From contig CM028906.1 of assembly GCA_016801845.1 (NCBI GenBank), forward strand, positions 7,440,501 to 7,504,500: a stretch of DNA of 64,000 nucleotides, in the 5' to 3' direction. The notes below the pieces were generated by a model. That model was not told where the DNA came from, made no database searches, and saw only the letters and a program-made list of their open reading frames with translations. This DNA comes from Polydactylus sextarius (taxonomy: Eukaryota > Chordata > Actinopteri > Polynemidae). This document shows, piece after piece, positions 50,763 through 59,845 of this stretch. The first letter of the stretch is position 1; each line of letters begins with the position of its first letter. Made by a program: the position numbers and the translations under genes.

Positions 50763-53053
50763 CCCACTGACAATATGCAACTGAAAGGCTTGTTTTGTTG
50801 GAATCACAGAGGGATGGTCCAAGCAGATATAAGCCTCCTAAACTTCCACTAGACGTTTTCCTTTTCAAGGCTGTTTGCTGCAGTTTAAAGAGAGCGTCAA
50901 CTGATTGAATGATAATAGACGCCGGGACAAAGGTATGTATGGACCACACCCTGCTGCAGCCCATTTTGTCTTAAAGCTAGGGTACATAGCTGGCTTTAAA
51001 GGCATAAAAAAGATGCGTAAGTGCTGCAGCACATGTTTAATACTTGTATTTGTTCTAAAGAAAACATCACAGGCTTCAGATGATATGCCAGAGGATCACC
51101 TGCACAAAAAAAGATTCATTTACACTCCTGAAAGATCTAACCAGCATCAAGGGGATTTTAAGCGACAGTCATTTCTTTGATATATGTTGAAATAAGCTCG
51201 ATGTTCAGGTCATTTCCTGTTATTCTACCAGCTGTAGCTTCAAACAGGAGTTTTATAACCTGTCAAAGTTAACAACAAGAGCTACATGCAGATTTCTTGG
51301 CTACTCTCCGTTTAGCCAAGTCTCATTCCTGCTCAAGCTCTTGGCCTCAGCTCCAGTTCTCGGCTCCAGTGTTGCGGTGTGGGGGGCAGGGGGATCAGAG
51401 ACCACACACACATACAGACACACATACACAGACTCACCCAAACACTACACACACCACATCTTGTAAGAAAACTGATCTATTTCCTCTTATTTTGCCACAC
51501 TACTTCGCTTCTCAGCTTGGGGACGGCTCAAGATCACAACCTAATACTTGACTTTTGTTCGACTTTCGCCCTTGACTGAACAGACTCTGCATTATTGAAC
51601 CACATAGTACAATTTTAGATAGATTTGTTTCAACTCAAAAATGAGGTATGAGGAGACAGGAGCAATAAAAGTGTGATCATTTGAACTAAAAATCAGGAGT
51701 ATGTCCATGTGAATGTACAGGAGATCTGGATAGAAATGTCATCAAAACATTAGTGTCATGGGCCAAATGATTCCAACATTTGCTTTCACATGTACAACTT
51801 CTGATAACCTACTGATAACATCCAGAAAGTTTCCAATTTATTTCAGTACATGTGTGAAAACAGCGTTTTTGTGAGCATGTAGGTTTTCAAGTTTACACTC
51901 AACAATTACGAGTTTACAAATTTTTGGGCTGATTTCAAAACTCAATTTGAGATAAACAGAGGTTTCAGAGGTTTTGCCTGAGAGCTGTATTCCCGACAAC
52001 ATGGAGACAGCGTAAAGATTCATGTTGGGAGGGAAAATGGCCAGAAATTATAACTGAACCCTAAAGTTGCACTACAACTCAATGAATTACTTCAAAATAA
52101 GTCCAAAGTATAAAACTTTCTGGACACAAAATGACAAACATGACATTCTCAATGGAATTACCTCAGTGTCTCTCTCTCTCTGACAACTCTGACAGGTTGA
52201 TGATGCCGTGACTACACTACACAGACTTCATAGGTGCCCATTCACCTTTCAACACCGTCCACAAGTGAGCCCAGGGAGGTTTGATCGAGTGGGTTTGTGG
52301 GTTTCTTCTAATGCTACAAGGACCTCTTCACCCGACCCCAGCACGTAAACAAATAAAGCTCCAGTTTCATCATCTAGAGGGGGCTGTTTCCTGTTCAAAT
52401 GCAGCCCTCAGCCCACTGCTGCCCCCACCCCACCTCTTCCCCTCCACATATACACACATGCACACAAAACTCTACACCTCCGCCTCATCAGAGCCGCTCG
52501 GCTCCCCCGCCCCCAAAATGCCAGTCTCTTTCCACTGTTCAATTGCCGAGAGGAATGGAGGGATTTGAGGGAAGAAAGAGGGAACGAGGGGGATGGGTGG
52601 TTTGAGAGGCAAAAGGGATTGGGAGTATGCACAGGGATCTTATTGCAGCTTCATCCCAGAGAAATATTTTGCAGCAGAGAAAGCGCAGAGGGAGAGAGAG
52701 AGAGACAGAAAGGCTACACTGCTGTGCCATCTAGATAGTGAGAGACCCCAGACCCCCACCGAGCCCTCCATGCTTCTGACAATAGAAGCTTTATGCAGCA
52801 GAGTTTTTGGTTGTCTTAACAGCCTTTGAAAATAGGAAGGAAAGCACAACATAATAACACCAGTTAATGTAATTTTCCCTTTTATGTAAACACTGAAAGG
52901 AGATGCATGCTGTGTGTTTGCACGCCTCTAAGTGCACACACACACTCATGCAACTCAAAAACTTTGTTTTCCATTTGTGCTTCCATTTGCTCAGCATCAC
53001 ACAGGACACTTTGAAACTAACTATTTACGTGCTCATCGGTGCAGGTCACTCAC

Positions 53054-53131
53054 CTGTGTAGTCTCTGGGCATAATGTGAGGCGGACTGGAGAAGAGGGGG
53101 GGCACAGTTTCAGTGTAAGACAGAGTAGAGT
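53054..53131 (-). CDS. smad6: smad6 coding exon 3 (linker)
   Basis: A 78-bp linker exon encoding residues 266-291. The acceptor reads TTCTACCAG|AC and the donor ACACAG|GTGAGT; phase is 1 on both sides. It starts with DSTLSYTET, identical to the human SMAD6 linker, and then diverges to a proline-rich stretch ending in PRDYT. The codon shared with exon 4 gives Asp292. Exons 2 and 3 are separated by only 398 bp, whereas the intron after exon 3 spans about 14.2 kb. Confidence 0.93.
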
Positions 53132-53529
53132 CTGGTAGAAGTGGAAGAGAGAAGAGTGAGATTAAGGTTAATGTTCAACAACAGTTTTAATTGTGTCAAA
53201 CTGGTTATGGCCTCTTAAGCGTGAGCTGTTTAACTTTTAAATGACTATAAATATTGCCATTTATAAGTTAAAGTCTGTTATTTATAACAGACCTGATACA
53301 GGTCTGTTCACTGTCTGTCTGCACAAACACACATCCTCCAAGGTATAACCTAGATGTAGTGCTCAACTAAAGGCAGGATGAGCTCAGGTAAAGTCCGACT
53401 AACTCTGTCACTTTCAACACAAGCAGCTTTTCAGAGATAATCTGTGTTTCCAGTCTAAAAATACAATGGTGACGCCACCCTCTGTGTCATTTACTGGTTT
53501 TTAATGTGGTTTTTTTTTTCCAAACTCAC
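53132..53529 (-). other. smad6: smad6 intron 2
   Basis: A 398-bp GT-AG intron between the two small linker exons. It contains no repeat or other feature that I can support. Confidence 0.88.
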
Positions 53530-53583
53530 CCAGTGGCTTCTGTTCATCTGAATGGGACAGAGAGTACGGGGGAGGAGGTGATT
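53530..53583 (-). CDS. smad6: smad6 coding exon 2 (linker with PPPPY motif)
   Basis: A 54-bp linker exon encoding residues 248-265. A TTTCCAG acceptor precedes it and a CTGG|GTGAGT donor follows it. It enters and leaves in phase 1, so it joins exons 1 and 3 without a shift. The peptide is ESPPPPYSLSHSDEQKPL and matches ESPPPPYSRLS at the same place in human SMAD6. The PPPPY (residues 250-254) is the PY motif that in I-Smads binds WW domains of Smurf-type E3 ubiquitin ligases, which I-Smads recruit to receptors. It is too short to find without aligning to the family. Inclusion is supported by phase, both splice sites and the conserved motif. Confidence 0.93.
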
Positions 53584-54993
53584 CTGGAAATACAACAGAA
53601 AGGAAGGTTAAATTAAAAGGCTGGATGGTCTGAGTCCTGCATGAAATAAAACAACTGCATTAATCACATCTCACATGGTTTTAGTACAGCGCTAAGACAG
53701 TGCTGTAGTTTCTTACTATGTGAAGAGCTCACAGTTGTCTTGACTAGAATATACCTTCTTACATCTTCACATCAAATAATGAACAGGAAAAACATACATC
53801 CGCTTGTCTTTACTCTTCAACCAGAACAATAAACATGTATAAATATAATGTAAATTCAAGCTGATGTGTTCATGATGTTTCTGATGAACATGGTTCTTTT
53901 GATTTTCTACTCTGTGTATGTTCAATTCACGATCATAACTCTAAAGAAAACATTGCGTAAAGAGGAAAAACTATTCTTGACTTCTTTTTTCACTTTTATC
54001 CTCGCTCTTCTTTCACCTCAGACATTTTCACACAGGATGACTTCTGTCTCTGCTGCTGCTGGGATAGTCCCTTCAGTCCAAAGTGGACACGGGTTTGTGG
54101 CTGCGGCCCCTTTAAGAGCAGAGCCAGTAATTGCCGGAGTCCTCAGTCAGTCAGATACCCAGCGAGTCAGTCTGGCGCCAGCACTAAGCAAACTGTATAT
54201 TATCGGCACTCCTTCACCTAAATAACAAGAGGAGGACCTCCTTGTCAGAGAAAAAAGAGCCTAAGTGCAACTTGAGAGCGACCTTCAATTGGATGATGTG
54301 GGAAGCAGCAAAGTTTTGCGCAAAATTAAATAGGTGTGTAATGCGTTTGGAATGTCGAGAGGAAATCAAAGTAATGGTTGACTAACGTAAAAGCTGAGTT
54401 ATGAAAAGATTATAAATCTGTCGGCCAGGCAATAAAACACAAGCAGAATATCAGTGACATTAACTCTCAGGAGTTTCATTGCTGCTTTTTCAGTTTTAAT
54501 AAAAAGTGTAATTAGTTTAATGCGCCTGTGAACCAAACGTTGGACCAGTAATAAGTAACAACAACAGTAATAAACCAGTGGCTCTATTTGTTTCTTCATG
54601 GTTGTGACTGTGTTTGATACGTCAAACCTTATCAACAACAGCAACATCTTCTATAGGCAGGGAAACTCGGTTTATTGGAAATTGGAAATTGCATGTTGTA
54701 TTTGCCATGACATTAGCATAAGGTCTTTAAATCACGACTTCCATGTTAAGTTTCAACTCTACAAGGCTTCTTCAGCTGCCTCTGGATCTGTAAGAGGTTC
54801 TTCATGGAGCTACACAGGCCTCAGTTTAGAAATGTGATGTTTCATTTCAGTCATGTGTCATTTGGTGAAATTCGTGTAATAGAAGTACGATTTTGTAGTT
54901 CCATTCACATCGACAAATTTTAAGTTGAAAGGTCTTCGTGAGGATAATGATTTAACTTCCACACCTCCACCCTGCCAGTGTCAGTGTCCTTAC
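53584..54993 (-). other. smad6: smad6 intron 1
   Basis: A 1410-bp GT-AG intron between exons 1 and 2. It holds no repeat that I recognise. A complex GC-richer block at about 54040-54215 contains GGCGCC (54174-54179) directly next to GTCT and several CAGTC repeats, and may be an intronic regulatory element. Open frames across it show no family resemblance. Confidence 0.85.
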
Positions 54994-55735
54994 CTGGCCC
55001 ACATAAGCGGCTGTAGTGATGGGGGTTGCAGCACACCTTTGTACTGTCCGCTGAGCCGAAGCTCTGGCAGTGGCACAACGCTTTGAGCCGAGCTGAGAGC
55101 GGCAGGTCGCTCCAGCGGTACAGCTTACACAGGAGATGCTGTGGAGAGATGTGATGGGCTCCGAGCCGCAGCTCGGTCATCGGCACCATGACGCACTCGC
55201 TGGGCAGCCCTCCTTTGGCCTCTACAGCCTTCACCAAGGCGTCCAGAGATCTCTCCTTGAGTCTTTTCAAAAACACATGAGCAGTGCTCGCGAGTTCATC
55301 CTCCTGCCCCGTATGCCTCGGTGCGCACTGACAAGGGCCCCCCGTGTCTTTTCTCGGGGCCCAATAAGGACTCCGAGGTCTGAGATCCCATTCCCCAAAC
55401 AAACAACACGTCACAGTCCTACTGTCGCCCTCCTGTCCCGACCGAGCGCCTCTGTGCTCCTGGACGCACATGGCACCCCGATCATCGTCAGGCTGCTCCT
55501 CTTCCTCCCTCTCCGCGCTCTCCGTCTGGTCTCCAGCCTCCCCCGTGAGTCCCGGAGCCGGGTCAGTGTGTGTCACCGACCGCTGCTCATGTCTGTGGAG
55601 CTTTCCTGAGTGTCTGCCACACGGACCGTTCCGTCCTCCCTCACCTCTTCTGCTTCCATCCCGCCCGTCGCTCTCGGTGACCAGACGGCTTCTCCAAAGT
55701 CGCCGTACAAGACCTGAGCGTTTCGACTTGAACAT
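54994..55735 (-). CDS. smad6: smad6 coding exon 1 (N-terminus and MH1-like region)
   Basis: First coding exon of the inhibitory Smad Smad6, which blocks mainly BMP signalling by binding type I receptors and competing for R-Smads and Smad4. It encodes residues 1-247 of a predicted 508-residue protein; human SMAD6 has 496. The protein opens with MFKSKRSGLVRRLWRSR, almost identical to human SMAD6, which fixes the start at 55735 and separates it from Smad7. A TVTCCLF block near residue 107 is shared with human SMAD6. Residues 1-149 are otherwise low-complexity and acidic. Residues about 150-247 are a divergent I-Smad MH1 region, with FLKRLKERSLDALVKAVE and ending in CCNPHHYSRLCGP with its Cys/His cluster. 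The exon ends at a CCAG|GTAAGG donor in phase 1. The ATG context is weak (C at -3, T at +4), but no in-frame ATG lies just upstream. The exon is GC- and CpG-rich compared with its surroundings. Which duplicate (smad6a or smad6b) is unresolved. Confidence 0.96.
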
Positions 55736-55803
55736 ACGACAGCTTAGACAGTTTTGGATGCGCCCTGTCGGTCCCGTCCGGGTCTCGGAAGATGCCACAT
55801 CGA

Positions 55804-55809
55804 TTTATA
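55804..55809 (-). promoter_or_regulatory. smad6: TATA box, proximal smad6 promoter candidate
   Basis: GTATAAAT on the minus strand about 70 bp before the smad6 ATG. Immediately upstream is a CpG-rich stretch with a TGCGCATGC NRF1-like motif near 55851-55859 and GTGCGCAC. If used, transcription would start near 55780 and leave a 5' UTR of only about 45 nt. That would exclude two upstream ATGs (55853 and 55800) present in longer transcripts. Confidence 0.4.
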
Positions 55810-56445
55810 CTCGTCGCACAAGACCGAGAGTTTGTGCACGGTGCGCACAGCATGCGCAGCCGGTGATCACCGTTTTCTGGCTCTCCCGCACCATTAGAAA
55901 ATAATATTCAATCATGCGTTGCGTTAAACATCACTAAACGTCTGCAGAAGGAGCAGGCTCCACACAGTCACTGCTCAGTGACCTGCTGTCGCCAACTCAA
56001 TTAAGCCACAACTCTTTCCAGCCCTCTCACAAAGCCTTCAACTCCCCAACACCGTGGAGATCCCGCACACGAGCCACAAACCATAGTCAGGAGGCTCATG
56101 AAACGGATCCGTTTTCATTAACAAACCCACAGCATCAGAAACATAATTCCAAAAACTTTCCCAGACTTTTCTCCTCCAGCTTCGGGGAGCGGAGCGCACC
56201 CCTTCGATCTGTAAAATCCCTATTTTCCCGTCACCTCCAAATAAATCCTCTCAACACTGAACAGACTCGGAGATTTCTGCCGCAACAATGCCGCTGAACA
56301 GTCCCGGGATTAAAGCAGAAATGATCGGGAACTCCAGTGCCAAACTCCAGGACGGAATCCGCGCTGAGAAGTTGTTTTAAAGAGCTGGAATTACTCCACT
56401 CTGCACTGCCCTGCAAAGTCCTTTACGGACGCGCACACAGGCACA

Positions 56446-56479
56446 CGCTCCTGCTCTCTCTCTCTCACTCACTCACTCT

Positions 56480-56545
<66 letters not shown>

Positions 56546-56548
56546 TAC
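56446..56548. repeat. CT then CA compound microsatellite
   Basis: A long TC run followed directly by an AC run, about 0.7-0.8 kb upstream of the smad6 ATG and between the two candidate smad6 promoters. It would be transcribed if the distal promoter is used. Length polymorphism is likely. Confidence 0.95.
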
Positions 56549-57189
56549 ACACACACACGGAGCCAGACAGAGTAAAACGGACTCGATTGATTTTTCAGAA
56601 TAAAAGACTTTACAGTGAGCGTAAACACAAGGTGAAGACTTTTTTTAGATGGATGTCATGTCAACGAGTATCCTATCTGTTGTGTGTCTGATATCAAACG
56701 TCACATTACAATTAAAATGATATAGACAAAAATGAAGTTACGGGAAGGTATGCTGAATACTATATATTCATATTCTGTAATTTCCTGTAAAGTTTCCTGG
56801 AAAGAATTACATGTTTTATTACCAATTAGGCTGTAAGGGGAAAGTTGAAATAACCCAATTTAAACCCGAGTAAATATGAATTAATTACTCATTTGTTATC
56901 TGACACTTTCTCCATCATAAATTTGCTGTAACCGATCAAAGGACTGCGTAGAGGTGTATAGGATTAGATAATATATAATGAGAATTTTTCATATACTCGT
57001 AGGAAATTCAAAGTTCATAATGAAACATTAATTATCAGCTATTACCTAACTTTCGTTTCTTTTTTCCTAAATATAAATAAATGAACGTAAAACTTTTATT
57101 TTGAAGCCCACATCACTCCGCATCCCGTGATATTCAGTCTGACTTTACCCTCTCTCTCTCTCGCTCTCTCGGGGCCCCAGAGGAAAGCT

Positions 57190-57275
57190 CTGGAGCCATT
57201 GGTTGATTCCCGCCATCATGTGCCAGTCTAGACACTTTGGCGGCTGGGAGCCGCACTGATTGTTGCGCAAACACG
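57190..57275 (-). promoter_or_regulatory. smad6: smad6 distal promoter/enhancer with Smad and BMP-response motifs
   Basis: About 1.5 kb upstream of the smad6 ATG. Within 80 bp are the palindromic Smad site GTCTAGAC (57226-57233); GGCGGC (57239-57244), which on the minus strand gives GCCGCC-N5-GTCT, the spacing of Smad1/5-Smad4 BMP-response elements; two GGAGCC motifs (57192-57197 and 57247-57252); a CCAAT box on the minus strand (57198-57202); an E2F-like TTCCCGCC (57207-57214); and the C/EBP-type palindrome TTGCGCAA (57263-57270). Smad6 is a known BMP-induced feedback gene, so autoregulation is plausible. The motifs are visible; their function is inferred. Confidence 0.6.
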
Positions 57276-58525
57276 GTTTCAAGTTTCTTAACTCTTAAAG
57301 ACGCAACATCCTGCTCTGCTCTGCTCAGTCCTCAAACTGGAAATGTTCCGCTGCGCAGTGATCACAGTGAACATCAAACTGACCGCGAGAGAATAGATCC
57401 ATGATGACAGACACATACAGACGTTCATGGCCTGTGTAACTAAACCGGAATTATAGAAAAAAATTAACCCAACTGAGCATGAACAAACAACAACAACAAC
57501 AATAATAAAAATAACAAATAAAAATAATAGGTTTGCAATGGAATGGATTGCAATATACATTCATTTTAACTATGGAATATAAAATTAAGTAACATTTTAC
57601 CATTATTAAGTTGGGGGGGTGTACAGGGATATTACTATTTTACTGTCATTACTATTATAATATTTGGGTATTACTATTAACTATCACTATTAACTAGTAA
57701 CTTAGGTACTGCAGATTTACTTATTTACTCATGTGCTTCTATGAGGGTGAGTTTTTCATTTTATTTCATACTATTTCTGGATGGTTGTAGTATTAACTTG
57801 ATATTAACATGATAACACATTTTTACTGTCTCATGAGATAATTGTGAAAGATTTTGTCAAAATGAATAAAAGATTTGAACACTAGGTTAAGTGTGAAATA
57901 AGATGAATTAAGATGTTCAGATTCAATAGAAGCATGTGTTGCTGAATGACTGATGAATACAGCTACAGGCTTGGTGCTTTACATCGTCACATTGTGCCTT
58001 GAAGGTGTTTTCTGTCAAGACACTGAAGTCACAAATCACAACATAAATGCAGCCGTGTCTGAGAAAACTGTCACAACTGTAGAAAACAGTGTGCGTACAT
58101 AGAGAGTTGAGTAGATGGACCAGTTGAAAATGAGTAGCAAAGAGCAGAGTGGTAAAATGGGGGGTGACCAAGAGGGTAAACAGGGGGTTAGGGTATCCCT
58201 ACACCCACCCAGTGGCATCTCGTCTGTGAGCCAACGTGACCACCTCCACCACTGCTTGAGACTGGCATTTTAACAGCTCTACAAGCCACGGTTCAAGTGG
58301 ATGTTACAGCTGTAGGATTAGCACAGTGCTCCTGGTAGACGAGCATTCACACCTCATATCAGAAGAGTTAATCCTGGGTGTCATGGTGTGCCCAGTTATG
58401 CGTGCTGGTCCAGAACCAGTGTGCCCAAACTCTACCGGGAGTATGTGAGGGACGACGGGGCTGGCTGAAGAAGTGGGAGTCAAGTTACAATGACAGAAGG
58501 AGAGAGTGGAGGAAGAAGAGGAGAG

Positions 58526-58527
<2 letters not shown>

Positions 58528-58558
<31 letters not shown>

Positions 58559-58570
58559 TGTGTGTGTGTG
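58528..58570. repeat. TG microsatellite
   Basis: TG run with one AG interruption, upstream of smad6. Confidence 0.95.
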
Positions 58571-59832
58571 CGCGTGCAGCCGGGTTCACTGGGCACCTGT
58601 TCAAAATGTGTTCCCCTGTGTAACTCAATCAGACGCAGAGATGCAGAGAGGGGAGAGAGAGTGAGGTGTTTTGGAAGAGCTCCGTCCGGAGATGAATGTT
58701 TCATTGGCCACAAAAACACCACTGGGATTCACAGCTGAGGGAAACGTGATTTACTGGTGTTTAAAACAAGATATGACCATATATAAATATATTTAACAAA
58801 TAGATCAACAACTCGTGAGAAGCTCAAGAGCATTAATGGTCCAACATCAGCAAACATTACTCACTGTGTTTTCATATTGTTTTCTGTCGCTCATTATTAA
58901 TGTGGAATGAAAAGGAAAAGTCAGAGGAAGTTTTATTGTCTCAGTTGAGTCAAACACATAAATCAAAGTGGGTGTAACATACATTCCATACAGTTGTGCT
59001 GTCACAGTTCATACATTGTATCATTACTGTATCCTCAATAGATTCTTACTGTTTCAGCATCAATGCATTCTGGGAAAATATTACTGGTCTAAATACAGAC
59101 AGACTTACTGACTGCCACACAAACCTCCATCTAAAAATGAAAGACAGCCTTTGATATTTAGTTTACGTTGTTCATTTTGTGGCATTTCTTGTAATGATAG
59201 ATGTATTCAGTAACACAATATTCTGGCCGTCAATATTTTTCAAATTATAAATGTGAAAAATAACCAAGACAACAAGACAGCTTCTATATGAACCAAATTT
59301 AGAAAGTAAATCCACAACCTCACGTGGATTATTGTCTGTTGTCAGGCAGATCTCCACATTCACACAGTCTTAAGAGCAATTTCTACAAACCAAAAAAATC
59401 ATCCCATCACTGTGAGTTGCAATTCATCACGTTTTGTTTATCTGCAACCCAAAATCCCTGCACCACAATCTAAAACAGACAGACACTAGATGTAAACATT
59501 TGCATGTGAATGTTGTGGGCAAGATTTCAACAAAGCTTAACCTCATTTAGAATGACTCACAGAGTTTCTACATTAAATCTGATTACTTAGTAACAAGCTT
59601 TATAACGTGCAATATTTATTACTGTTGCCATTCACTGCAAATATTTACGGAGAAAACCTTGTTAAATTTCTTCTATAAGGACCACATCATCTGCATAAAG
59701 CACTAATTTTGAAATGAGTCTGAAACACATTCAGTAGAAATAACAAAAATTACAAGACATATTATCTTTATGTCTATTCAATAGCATGAAGTCTTAAGTT
59801 GATTAGTTACTACATATTACAATCATTTTGAT

Positions 59833-59845
59833 CGCCCCCTAGTGG
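59833..59845 (-). promoter_or_regulatory. CTCF-like core motif
   Basis: The minus strand reads CCACTAGGGGGCG, a close match to the vertebrate CTCF core. It lies about 4 kb upstream of the smad6 ATG. Binding is not shown by sequence alone, and such motifs also occur in fish repeats. Confidence 0.4.

Larger units (their letters stand above)
38822..53053 (-). other. smad6: smad6 intron 3
   Basis: A 14.2-kb intron between the linker exons and the MH2 exon. It contains CA/CT microsatellites near 40.3, 40.5 and 50.6-50.8 kb, perciform-type interspersed repeat sequence near 42.0-42.6 and 49.6-50.4 kb, a partial direct duplication at 44.8-46.3 kb, a GA-rich stretch at 42.9-43.1 kb and a complex block at 48.46-48.70 kb. 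I see no other exon: the open frames inside it have no conserved motif and are often microsatellite-derived. Confidence 0.85.

Noticed and set aside
53866..54225. Open frame of 119 codons on the plus strand in smad6 intron 1
   Set aside because: Hydrophobic start then low-complexity sequence, with no family; antisense within an intron and probably chance.
55736..55798. N-terminal extension of Smad6 upstream of MFKSKRS
   Set aside because: The extended frame begins with GTG, not ATG, and the known Smad6 N-terminus starts at MFxSKRSGLV.
55136..55904. Plus-strand open frames of 144-157 codons over the smad6 first exon
   Set aside because: They are antisense shadows of the GC-rich smad6 exon 1, which is established by strong homology on the minus strand.
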